Made by a program: the position numbers and the translations under genes. 30,723 nt of DNA from JANOQP01 sp044227705 (GTDB lineage Bacteria > Bacteroidota > Bacteroidia > Chitinophagales > Saprospiraceae): contig JBGAWE010000021.1 of assembly GCA_044227705.1 (NCBI GenBank), positions 1-30,723 on the forward strand, given 5' to 3'. The notes beneath the pieces were generated by a model that saw nothing but the letters and a program-made list of their open reading frames with translations, was not told the origin of the DNA and did not search any database. Of this stretch, positions 1 to 7,256 are shown in pieces. Position 1 is the stretch's first letter. Each line of letters starts with the position of its first letter.

Positions 1-141
1 CTCGATTGCTGGAAAATCGTGCACGACAAATACGGTTCACTTTCAGAGGATGAGTGGAAGGCGGCCGAGCCTGTTTTTCTGAAAAAATGCCCGAAGGTGG
101 TGGCGAACGAGGCCGAACTGAAAAAGGTGTTCGCCGAGTAA
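1..141 (+). CDS. C-terminal end of an unidentified protein (partial)
   Basis: An open frame enters from the left edge and runs 46 codons to a TAA. The visible tail is Lys/Glu-rich with two cysteines (CWKIVHDKYG near its start, LKKCPKVV in the middle) and ends ELKKVFAE. I do not recognise the family from this fragment. Codon use (GTG, GCC, GAG mixed with AAA and TTT) matches the neighbouring genes, so it is probably a real gene end. It converges on ogt with only 5 nt between the two stop codons. Confidence 0.6.
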   Translation, partial: LDCWKIVHDKYGSLSEDEWKAAEPVFLKKCPKVVANEAELKKVFAE

Positions 142-146
142 AACCT

Positions 147-647
147 TCAAAACAGGCTCCCCTGCTCTGCAAACTTGACCGGGTTCTCCAACCGGAGGAG
201 CTGCATTTTCACAGCCAATCCATAAAAATAGCCACGCAACTCGCCCGCCTTCCCGATGACGCGATGGCAAGGCACGATGATGGCGAAGGGGTTTAGTCGG
301 TTGGCCAGCCCGACGGCGCGAACGGCCTTCGGCGAGTGGATGCGCTCGGCGATGTCCGAATAGGCGCAGGTCTTCCCGAAAGGGATTTTCAAAAGCTCCT
401 CCCAGACTTGCCGGTTGAAATCGGGGGCACCCTCGAAGTCGAGCGGCAGGTCGAACTCCCTTCTTTTTCCTGAAAAATACTCGGCAAGTTGCACCGCGCA
501 GGCCGCGACAGGGTGGTCGTCGGGCAGGTCCGAATCGCTCGTTCCAACCTCGCCCGGCTCGATGCGGCGAACTTGCCGGAGGCCTATTTCGGAGCCTTTT
601 ATCCGAATCCAGCCGATAGGAGATTGGTAGAAAACCGTCTTTTCCAT
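147..647 (-). CDS. ogt: Methylated-DNA--protein-cysteine S-methyltransferase (Ogt/MGMT family)
   Basis: A suicide DNA repair enzyme that transfers the alkyl group from O6-alkylguanine to its own cysteine. The 166-residue product has the usual two-part layout: a variable N-terminal domain (about 1-75) and the conserved DNA-binding/active-site domain (about 76-155). The active-site motif PCHRVIG has the acceptor Cys127, preceded by RAVGLANRLNPFAIIV, which contains the helix-turn-helix arginine region. The loop that usually reads GYAGGL is GYFYGL here, a mild departure. I chose ATG 647 because it gives the normal MEKTVFYQSPIGW opening; the open frame upstream is only the shadow of purF. It lies 14 nt downstream of purF on the same strand, so the two are probably co-transcribed. 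No Ada-type regulatory domain is attached. Confidence 0.93.
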   Translation of the reverse strand: MEKTVFYQSPIGWIRIKGSEIGLRQVRRIEPGEVGTSDSDLPDDHPVAACAVQLAEYFSGKRREFDLPLDFEGAPDFNRQVWEELLKIPFGKTCAYSDIAERIHSPKAVRAVGLANRLNPFAIIVPCHRVIGKAGELRGYFYGLAVKMQLLRLENPVKFAEQGSLF

Positions 648-661
648 TGGCTTCGCCGTTC

Positions 662-2554
662 TCAATAGGCCCGCACGTCGAGCTTTTGGACGAAGTTCAT
701 GAAGGCCCGGTTCGCCACCCGATTGCCGCCCGGCGTTGGGTATTTTCCTGAAAAATACCAGTCGCCGAGGTGGTTCGGGCAGGCGGTGTGCAGGTTTTCG
801 AGGGTCTGGAAGATGACCTCGACCTCCGGTTTTATCCCCTTCGGGGTGACGATTTCGGCGATTTTGCGGCTGATCTGCTCGTAGCTGAAGTTGTCGTAGA
901 GAGACACCGCCTCGTTCTTCAAAGCCTCGTCGGGCAGCCCTTTCGAGGCGCGGATGCGGTCGGCGGTCTCGTCGAGGAGGTGTTCTAGGCCGTTCTCTTT
1001 GAGCAGTTCGACGAGGGCCTGGAACGCCACGAAGTCGCGCATCTTCGACATGTCGATGCCGTAGCAATCGGGGAAGCGGATTTGCGGCGCGGAGGAGACG
1101 ATGATGATTTTGCGCGGCCGCAGCCGGGCGAGGATGGCCAAAACCCGGTCGCGCAGCGTGGTGCCGCGCACGATGGAGTCGTCGAGCAGGACGAGTGTAT
1201 CGACGTCGTTTTCGACGATGCCCCATGTCACGTCGTAGACCATCGAGACGAGGTTCTGCCGCGTCTCGTCGGGCGTGATGAAGGTTCGGATTTTCTCGTC
1301 CTTGTGCGCCACCTTTTCGAATCGCGGCGCGACGGACATGATTTCAGCCAGCCTTTCGGGAGAGATTGACGGGCCTTCGGCCAAAATCTGGTCGGTCTTC
1401 CATCGGTTGAGTTCCTTTTCGACGCCGTGCATCAAACCGTAGAAAGCCGCCTCCGCTGTGTTCGGGATATATGAAAACGCTGTCGTCTTCCAATCAAAAT
1501 TGACCGCTTCGAGGATGGGCCGCGCCAGCAGCTCGCCGAGTTTTTTCCTTTCTTGATAAATCTCGCGGTCGGTTCCCCGTGAAAAATAGATGCGCTCGAA
1601 CGAGCAAGCCAGCCTTTCGCGCGGCTCTGTGAACTCGACCTCCGATACCCGCCCGTCGCACTTGACGATGAGGGCGTGGGCCGGTTTCAGCTCCTTCACC
1701 TTTTTGAACTTGACATCGAAGACCATCTGGATGGCGGGCCGCTCGGAGGCCATGACGACCACCTCGTCGTCCTGATACCAATAGGCCGGGCGGATGCCGT
1801 TGGGGTCGCGCACCACGAAGGCGTCGCCGTGCCCGAGCATCCCGGCGAAGACGTAGCCGCCGTCGAAGTCCTTCGTCGCCCGGCGCAGCAGCCGCTGGAT
1901 GTCAAGCTCCTCAAAAATCCGCTGGTTGATTTCCTGGTTGGTCAGCCCGTCGGACTTGTGCCAGTCGAAGTGCCGCTGGATCTCGTCGTCGAGGAAGTGG
2001 CCGATTTTTTCCATAACGGTCACGGTGTCCGACTTCTCCTTCGGGTACTGCCCAAGGTCGACGAGGAGCGAGAAAAGCTCCTCAACGTTCGTCAAGTTGA
2101 AGTTCCCGGCGAGCAGGAGGTTGCGCGTGATCCAATTGTTCTGCCGATGGAAAGGGTGGCAGGTCTCGATGGAGTTCTTGCCGTGCGTCCCGTAGCGGAG
2201 GTGGCCCATCAGCAGCTCGCCCATGTAGGGCTTGTTGTGCTGCATCCAGTCGGTGTCGGCGAGCTGGTCGGGGGTCAGGTCCTTGAAGTGGGAATCGACC
2301 TGTTCAAAAAGGTCGCGCAGGTAGTCGGTGGCGTTCGAGCGCTTGCGGGAGATGTAGCGCTGGCCGGGCTGCGGGTTGAGTCGGACTGTCGCCACGCCTG
2401 CGCCGTCCTGCCCCCTGTTGCGCATCTTTTGCATGAGCAGGCGCATCTTTTCGAGGCCGTAGAAGGGGGCTCCGTACTTCTGGTTGTAATAATCCAGCGG
2501 CTTCAAGAGCCGGATGAATGCGAGGCCGCACTCGTGCTTGATTGGGTCGCTCAT
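662..2554 (-). CDS. purF: Amidophosphoribosyltransferase, long Bacteroidota form
   Basis: Catalyses the first committed step of purine synthesis: PRPP plus glutamine gives 5-phosphoribosylamine. The 630-residue product is the long type common in Bacteroidota (E. coli PurF is about 505). The N-terminal class II glutaminase domain starts at Cys9 (HECGLAF), which implies removal of an 8-residue propeptide to expose the nucleophile. RNRGQDGAG and GHLRYGTHG are typical glutaminase motifs. The phosphoribosyltransferase half carries the PRPP loop LLDDSIVRGTT at about residues 454-464. The C-terminus has the CPNHLGDWYFSGKYPTPGG stretch I associate with Bacteroidota homologues. A TACCTTTG -7 element lies about 30 nt upstream of the ATG, and ogt follows 14 nt downstream. 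purD, the next pathway step, is some 20 kb away in this window. Confidence 0.95.
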   Translation of the reverse strand: MSDPIKHECGLAFIRLLKPLDYYNQKYGAPFYGLEKMRLLMQKMRNRGQDGAGVATVRLNPQPGQRYISRKRSNATDYLRDLFEQVDSHFKDLTPDQLADTDWMQHNKPYMGELLMGHLRYGTHGKNSIETCHPFHRQNNWITRNLLLAGNFNLTNVEELFSLLVDLGQYPKEKSDTVTVMEKIGHFLDDEIQRHFDWHKSDGLTNQEINQRIFEELDIQRLLRRATKDFDGGYVFAGMLGHGDAFVVRDPNGIRPAYWYQDDEVVVMASERPAIQMVFDVKFKKVKELKPAHALIVKCDGRVSEVEFTEPRERLACSFERIYFSRGTDREIYQERKKLGELLARPILEAVNFDWKTTAFSYIPNTAEAAFYGLMHGVEKELNRWKTDQILAEGPSISPERLAEIMSVAPRFEKVAHKDEKIRTFITPDETRQNLVSMVYDVTWGIVENDVDTLVLLDDSIVRGTTLRDRVLAILARLRPRKIIIVSSAPQIRFPDCYGIDMSKMRDFVAFQALVELLKENGLEHLLDETADRIRASKGLPDEALKNEAVSLYDNFSYEQISRKIAEIVTPKGIKPEVEVIFQTLENLHTACPNHLGDWYFSGKYPTPGGNRVANRAFMNFVQKLDVRAY

Positions 2555-2583
2555 GCCTGTTTTCTCTGTGGAGATTGCTCGCT

Positions 2584-2591
2584 CAAAGGTA
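2584..2591 (-). promoter_or_regulatory. Candidate Bacteroidota -7 element for purF-ogt
   Basis: The minus strand reads TACCTTTG, an exact match to TAnnTTTG, ending 29 nt before the purF ATG. I find no TTG at the expected 19-21 nt upstream; the nearest TTTG (minus strand of 2605-2608) gives a spacer of only 13 nt. The -7 element is convincing, the full promoter less so. Confidence 0.5.
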
Positions 2592-2701
2592 CCCCGGCCG
2601 GGGCCAAACGGGCGGCGGCGGGCGGCGGGCTTTGGGATTTTTTTGCAGAAAACTGGCCAGGCTTGCTCAATCTTCGCCCTCGTTCAAAATCCATCGAAAA
2701 A

Positions 2702-3475
2702 ATGCCCGACCAGCCCGCCGACCTCGGCCACGTCACCACTGCCACCGAGCGCGGCATCGCCCGCATCGAGTTCTTCCACCCGGCGCACAACTCGCTGCCG
2801 TCCAAAATCTTGAACGAACTCGTAGCCGCCATCGACGCGGCCGGGGCAAATCCAGAAGTGATCGCCGTCGTCTTGTCGAGCGCGGGCGAGCGCACCTTTT
2901 GCGCCGGCGCCAGCTTCGACGAGCTGGCCGCCATCCACGATTTCGAGTCGAGTTTGAAGTTTTTCAGCGGCTTCGGTCTCGTCATCAACGCGATGCGACG
3001 CTGCCCGAAGTTCGTCGTCGGGCGCATCCACGGCCGGGCGGTCGGCGGCGGCGTGGGCCTCGCGGCGGCCGCCGATTGCTGTTTCGCCTCACAGTACGCC
3101 ACCATCAGGTTGAGCGAGCTGGCGGTCGGCTTCGGCCCCTTCGTCATCGGCCCGGCGGTCGAGCGGCGAATGGGCGCGGCGGCCTTTTCGCTTATGGCCA
3201 TGTCGCCCGACGAGTGGCGAACCGCCCATTGGGCAAAGGAGCGCGGCCTCTTTTCAGAGGTCTTCGACACGACTGAGCAACTGGACAACTACCTCGAATT
3301 CTTCTGTGAAAAACTGCGCGGCTACAGCCCGGAGGCCATGCGCGAGCTGAAAACCGTCTTCTGGCAGGGGACCGAAAACTGGGAAACCCTCCTCGCCGAG
3401 CGGGCAGCCATCAGCGGGCGGCTGGCACTGTCGGATTTTTCGAAAAAGGCCATCGCGGCGTTCAAGGCGCGGTGA
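2702..3475 (+). CDS. Enoyl-CoA hydratase/isomerase (crotonase) family protein
   Basis: A crotonase-fold enzyme of 257 residues acting on an acyl-CoA in the cytoplasm. The oxyanion-hole segments are visible as TFCAGASFDEL (about 65-75) and GRAVGGGVGLAAAADCCFA (111-129), followed by SELAVGFGPFVIGPAVE, where Glu139 lies where crotonase has its first catalytic glutamate. The sequence resembles Bacteroidota proteins annotated as enoyl-CoA hydratase or methylglutaconyl-CoA hydratase (leucine breakdown); the true substrate cannot be read from the sequence. The start is ATG 2702. The open frame reaches back through the antisense of purF, but that part is low-complexity shadow sequence. It is divergent from purF with 147 nt between starts, and I found no clear plus-strand promoter there. 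Confidence 0.88.
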   Translation: MPDQPADLGHVTTATERGIARIEFFHPAHNSLPSKILNELVAAIDAAGANPEVIAVVLSSAGERTFCAGASFDELAAIHDFESSLKFFSGFGLVINAMRRCPKFVVGRIHGRAVGGGVGLAAAADCCFASQYATIRLSELAVGFGPFVIGPAVERRMGAAAFSLMAMSPDEWRTAHWAKERGLFSEVFDTTEQLDNYLEFFCEKLRGYSPEAMRELKTVFWQGTENWETLLAERAAISGRLALSDFSKKAIAAFKAR

Positions 3476-3559
3476 GATTTTCGGTCGGGCGGCACGGCTC
3501 CCATTCAATTTTTTGACCACCTTTTCGTTCGCCAGCCGTCCAATTTCAACCGTAAAAAC

Positions 3560-5185
3560 ATGGAACAAAAGCTCAACTCCATCCGCATGGCCGTCGGCCA
3601 GGGCGAGCTTCAACAGGCCTTCGACGAACTGACCGCCCTCCTCTCCGCCGACGACCGCTACGACGAGTTGCTCAATGCCCTGCGCATCAACGAGGGCAAC
3701 TTCCGCGAGACGCGCAGCCAGGTAGTCAAGGGCACCATCTCCGTCGCCGAGGCCCGGCAGGCCAACAACGTCGCCGCCGACAACCTGCTCGTCATCGCCG
3801 ACATGGTCGAGCGCGGCGAGCTGGCCTTCAACCAAACGGTCTCGGGCGTGGCGGCGCGGAAAATCCGCTGGCAATACTTCGCCATCGGCGGGCTGGTCGC
3901 GCTGGCGGCGGCCTTTTTCGGGTGGAAATTCTTTCTTACTGAAAAACAGGCATGCCCCGATTGGGGTGCTTCGCCGGGCTTCAACGTGATGATTCTCCCG
4001 TTCAAGACGCTCGGAGAGACGAAAGGAAAAGTGCAGCCGCAGGTCGAACTGCTCGACATGCTCGACGGGTTTTCATCGAAGAGCGGCCTCGCAGCGCGCG
4101 CCTCCATCAACGAGTCGTATGACATTGAAAAGCACTACCCAAGCTCCTCGGAGGCGATGGCCCTCGCCGATGGCTGCTCCGCGCAGATGGTGATTTGGGG
4201 GAAAATCAACCAAAAAACCAGCGACAAGTACACCATCGACGTGAAATACCGCCTCCTTGACGCGGGCACCACAAAGGCGGCAGGCGACACGACCATTTCC
4301 CGCCTGCTCACGCCCGACAATGAGGGCGGCTTCTCGCAAGACATCGAATCGGTGTCGCGCTTTCTCTTTGTCGTCATCGCCAACCGGCTGCGGCGGCCCG
4401 ACGTGGCCCTGCGTTTCATGGAAAAAATATCGGAGGCCATCCCGCCCGTCGGCTCGACCGCAGCGAAGAACAGTCCGGCCATCTCGCTGGCCGACACCTC
4501 GCTGCACTCGCAGATGGCCTATGCTTTCGCCTCTGGCGGGCAGCACAAAAAGGCGGTCGACGAATACTCGAAAGTCCTTGAGGCCGACCCGAAGAACTGG
4601 TCGGCCATGCAAAACCGGGGCCTCGCCCGATATGCCGCCCGCGATTTCGAGGGTGCCGCCATCGACCTCGAGGCGGCCCAATCTGTTTCCCAAAAACCTG
4701 CCTCCGCCGAGATGTTGCGCATCCAAACAGAGTCGAACCTGCAGGCCAACCGGCTCGAAGAGGCCAAGCTCGCCCTCGACGGCTACCAACAGGCGAAGGG
4801 CGGAACCGCCGACCGCTGGACGGTAGAGCAAAAAAGCGAGTACGACCGCCGCGTGAAACAGGCTGAAAAAGAGCGCAAATCCACCGAGTTGGCCGCAAAC
4901 CAAAAGCCTGCCGACGTCCGCGCCAACCTCCGCGCAGCAAAGACCAACCTCAAGCTCGGCGACTCGAAAAAGGCCACGCAGTTTGCCGACCGGACGCTGG
5001 CCAAGCAGCCCAAAAACCTCGAGGCGTGGACCGTCAAAATAGAGGCCGCGCACCACGAGGGCGGCGACGAGGGCGCCCAAAAAGTGGTCGAGGAGGCCGA
5101 GCGGAAAGGGGTGCAGGCGCGCGACATCGTCAACTTCAAGCCCATCATCGCGCCGCTCGTCACCGACAAAAAGAAGGAGCAGTGA
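3560..5185 (+). CDS. EAD11-like domain / transmembrane / TPR protein
   Basis: A 541-residue protein of unknown function with a composite architecture. Residues 1-88 are all-helical and resemble effector-associated domain 11, a death-like adaptor domain of Bacteroidota conflict systems: IRMAVGQGELQQAFDEL, then a helix with NEGNFRETRSQ, then VKGTISVAEARQANNVAADN. A single membrane segment follows at about 104-126 (WQYFAIGGLVALAAAFFGW). Residues about 140-300 look like a TolB/FlgO-type alpha/beta domain (FNVMILPFKTLGE, then ALADGCSAQMVIWGKI). TPR-like helices sit at about 314-376 (YSKVLEADPKNWSAMQNRGLA) and 450-503 (ADRTLAKQPKNLEAW). The stop overlaps the aroE start by 4 nt. The topology would put the N-terminal domain in the cytoplasm and the TPRs outside if the membrane segment spans N-in. 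The EAD11 call is from pattern recall, not a profile search. Confidence 0.75.
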   Translation: MEQKLNSIRMAVGQGELQQAFDELTALLSADDRYDELLNALRINEGNFRETRSQVVKGTISVAEARQANNVAADNLLVIADMVERGELAFNQTVSGVAARKIRWQYFAIGGLVALAAAFFGWKFFLTEKQACPDWGASPGFNVMILPFKTLGETKGKVQPQVELLDMLDGFSSKSGLAARASINESYDIEKHYPSSSEAMALADGCSAQMVIWGKINQKTSDKYTIDVKYRLLDAGTTKAAGDTTISRLLTPDNEGGFSQDIESVSRFLFVVIANRLRRPDVALRFMEKISEAIPPVGSTAAKNSPAISLADTSLHSQMAYAFASGGQHKKAVDEYSKVLEADPKNWSAMQNRGLARYAARDFEGAAIDLEAAQSVSQKPASAEMLRIQTESNLQANRLEEAKLALDGYQQAKGGTADRWTVEQKSEYDRRVKQAEKERKSTELAANQKPADVRANLRAAKTNLKLGDSKKATQFADRTLAKQPKNLEAWTVKIEAAHHEGGDEGAQKVVEEAERKGVQARDIVNFKPIIAPLVTDKKKEQ

Positions 5186-5922
5186 GGCTCTACGGGCTCA
5201 TTGGCTGGCCGCTCGGGCATTCTTTTTCCGAACGGTATTTCACCGAGAAGTTCGAGCGGCTCGGGCTGTCTGGCGAGTGCGCCTACCGGCTTTTTCCATT
5301 GGAAAACATCGAAATGCTGCCCGTTTTGCTCGAAAAGCAGCCCGATCTTCTGGGGCTGAACGTGACGGTTCCTTTCAAAAAATCGGTCATCCCTTTCCTC
5401 GACGAGCTTGATGAGACGGCGTTCGCGGTCGGCGCGGTCAACACGATTCGCATCCGCGACGGGAAGCTCATGGGGTTCAACACGGATGTGATCGGGTTTG
5501 AGAAATCGCTCGACGAGCGGTTTCCCCAAATTGAGCTCTCGGGTGGCTGCCTCATTCTCGGCACCGGTGGTGCGGCTCAAGCCGTCGCCCATGTTTTGTC
5601 AAAAAAAGGGATGCCGTTCAAGTTCGTCTCTCGAAAAAAGACCTCCTCCGACACCCTACTCTATTCAGAACTCGACGAAAAAACCACGTCCGCCGCCATC
5701 CTCATCGTCAACACAACGCCGCTCGGCATGGCCCCGGCCATCGACGGCTGCCCGCCGATTCCGTTCGAGTTTTTGAAAAAGGAGACCCTTGTTTTCGACC
5801 TGATATACAATCCGGCCGAAACGATATTTTTGCGACGAGCCGCCGCCCGGGGTTGCCCCACTCGAAACGGCCTCGACATGCTTTATCGACAGGCCGACGC
5901 GGCTTGGGATATTTTCAAGTGA
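5182..5922 (+). CDS. aroE: Shikimate dehydrogenase
   Basis: Reduces 3-dehydroshikimate to shikimate with NADPH in the aromatic amino acid pathway. At 246 residues it has the short length usual for Bacteroidota AroE. Visible motifs, in order: the shikimate-binding GWPLGHSFS (8-16), NVTVPFKK with catalytic Lys66, GAVNTI (84-89), FNTD with catalytic Asp102, the nucleotide-binding ILGTGGAAQAV (125-135), then NTTPLGM and DLIYNP near the C-terminus. No ATG fits. GTG 5182 places the first residues exactly at RLYGLIGWPLGHS and overlaps the previous stop as GTGA, so translation is probably coupled to the upstream TPR gene. Proline dehydrogenase follows 3 nt after the stop, making a likely three-gene transcript. 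Confidence 0.94.
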   Translation: MRLYGLIGWPLGHSFSERYFTEKFERLGLSGECAYRLFPLENIEMLPVLLEKQPDLLGLNVTVPFKKSVIPFLDELDETAFAVGAVNTIRIRDGKLMGFNTDVIGFEKSLDERFPQIELSGGCLILGTGGAAQAVAHVLSKKGMPFKFVSRKKTSSDTLLYSELDEKTTSAAILIVNTTPLGMAPAIDGCPPIPFEFLKKETLVFDLIYNPAETIFLRRAAARGCPTRNGLDMLYRQADAAWDIFK

Positions 5923-5925
5923 GCT

Positions 5926-7134
5926 ATGCAGAAACCAACCACCACACCGCCGCGGAGCACCGGCCTTCCCGATTTCACGAACACAGAGTTTGCCTTCGCC
6001 CACCTTTCCGACGCTGAACTGCGGAAGACCGGCTGGCTTTTTCGCATGATGGGAAAGGCCTGGCTGGTCAAAATGGCCAACCCGGTCGCGCTGTGGGCCG
6101 TCGAGAAGCGGCTGCCGGGGGCCGATTGGGGGGTTCGGGCGACCATCTTCCCGCAGTTCTGCGGTGGCACGACCCTGCTCGACAGCCAAAAAACAATCGA
6201 AAAGCTGGCGGCAAATCGGGTCATGACCATCCTCGACTACGGCGCGGAGGCGAAGGAGACCGAGGCCGATTTCAACGCGACGATGAACGAGAACCTCCGC
6301 GCCATCGACTTCGCGGCGCGGGAGAGCGCGAGCATCCCGGTCGTCGTGTCGAAGGTCACGGGGATTGCACGGTTCGGGCTTTTGGAGAAAATACAGTCGG
6401 CGGCGAGTCTTTCGAAAGAAGACCTCGCCGAGTACCGCAACGTGCTGAAAAGGATTGACGCGATTTGCCACACGGCCGAAAAGCAGGGCGTGAGCATTTA
6501 TTTCGACGCGGAGGAAAGCTGGATCCAGGACAGCATCGACCACCTCGTCTGGTTGATGATGCGGCGCTACAACCGGCGGCGCGTAGTCGTCTTCAACACC
6601 TACCAGATGTACCGGCACGACCGGCTGCAGTTCCTCGTCGACAGCTTCGACCGGGCGAAAAAGGACGGCTTCAAGCTCGGCGCTAAGCTGGTGCGCGGCG
6701 CCTACATGGTCAAGGAGGCCAAACGGGCGCAGGAGACCGGCCAGCCGACCCCCATCAACCCGAGCAAGGCGGCGACCGACGACGCCTACAACACCGCCCT
6801 CCGCTTCTGCGTCGAGAACTGCGACCATATCGAGGTCTGCAACGCCACGCACAACGCCGACAGCTCGCTCCTCCTAGCCCGGCTGATGGACGAGCGCGGC
6901 ATCCGGCGCGACGACCCGCGCTTCCTGTTCAGCCAGCTCCTCGGGATGAGCGACAACCTGACTTTCAACCTCGCTCGCGCCGGGTTCCGGGTGGCGAAGT
7001 ATGTCGTCTACGGGCAGGTCCACGAGGTCATCCCGTACCTGCTGCGGCGGGCGCAGGAGAACACCTCCGTGACGGGCGACGCGGGGCGGGAGCTGAAGTT
7101 GATTTTGACGGAGTTGAAAAGACGGCGGCTTTAA
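5926..7134 (+). CDS. Proline dehydrogenase (monofunctional)
   Basis: An FAD enzyme oxidising proline to pyrroline-5-carboxylate, the first step of proline breakdown. The 402-residue protein covers the PRODH TIM barrel only; the second-step P5C dehydrogenase domain of PutA is absent and not encoded in this window. Diagnostic motifs are KLVRGAYMVKEAKRA (about residues 255-270), CNATHNADS, FSQLLGMSD and the C-terminal substrate-binding YLLRRAQENTSV with its paired arginines. ATG 5926 follows the aroE stop by 3 nt, so it probably shares the transcript of aroE and the EAD11-like gene. There is no obvious metabolic link between proline oxidation and shikimate synthesis. The C-terminus KRRRL is basic, as in some homologues. 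Confidence 0.94.
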   Translation: MQKPTTTPPRSTGLPDFTNTEFAFAHLSDAELRKTGWLFRMMGKAWLVKMANPVALWAVEKRLPGADWGVRATIFPQFCGGTTLLDSQKTIEKLAANRVMTILDYGAEAKETEADFNATMNENLRAIDFAARESASIPVVVSKVTGIARFGLLEKIQSAASLSKEDLAEYRNVLKRIDAICHTAEKQGVSIYFDAEESWIQDSIDHLVWLMMRRYNRRRVVVFNTYQMYRHDRLQFLVDSFDRAKKDGFKLGAKLVRGAYMVKEAKRAQETGQPTPINPSKAATDDAYNTALRFCVENCDHIEVCNATHNADSSLLLARLMDERGIRRDDPRFLFSQLLGMSDNLTFNLARAGFRVAKYVVYGQVHEVIPYLLRRAQENTSVTGDAGRELKLILTELKRRRL

Positions 7135-7148
7135 GCCGATTCGACGGC

Positions 7149-7235
7149 AACACGGATGACACGGAAAGGGCACGGATGGACACGGACTGGAAGGAAATCC
7201 GCGTTCATCCGTGCCCTTTCCGTGTCATCTGTGTT
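7149..7235. repeat. Large inverted repeat with CACGG periodicity
   Basis: Arms 7149-7178 and 7206-7235 are 30 nt each and complementary except for one G/A mismatch near the outer end; the loop is 27 nt. The left arm and loop hold CACGG at 7151, 7160, 7171 and 7181, spaced about one helical turn apart. It fills most of the 122-nt gap between proline dehydrogenase and the kinase. It stays open in one frame into the kinase gene, which would mislead automatic start calling. There is no T-run after the right arm, so it is not a canonical terminator. Confidence 0.85.
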
Positions 7236-7256
7236 CCAAACAAAGCACATCCCATT

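Noticed and set aside
466..754. An identical 13-mer TTTTTCAGGAAAA (minus strand) in ogt and purF, considered as an uptake-type or repeat signal
   Set aside because: Both copies encode the same peptide YFSGK with the same codons, and I find no excess of exact copies elsewhere. It reflects TTT/AAA codon use.
1676..2701. An N-terminal extension of the crotonase through the purF region
   Set aside because: The extra 342 codons are antisense to purF and end in low-complexity sequence. The crotonase family starts near ATG 2702.
4073..5080. A minus-strand open frame of 335 codons inside the TPR gene
   Set aside because: It has shadow-type composition (Leu/Val/Gly/Arg from GC-rich third positions), and the plus strand has clear membrane and TPR features.
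7176..7256. A kinase start upstream at 7176 (in-frame ATG)
   Set aside because: Those 27 codons are the loop and right arm of the inverted repeat plus leader sequence, and they are polar. ATG 7257 gives a normal first membrane segment.
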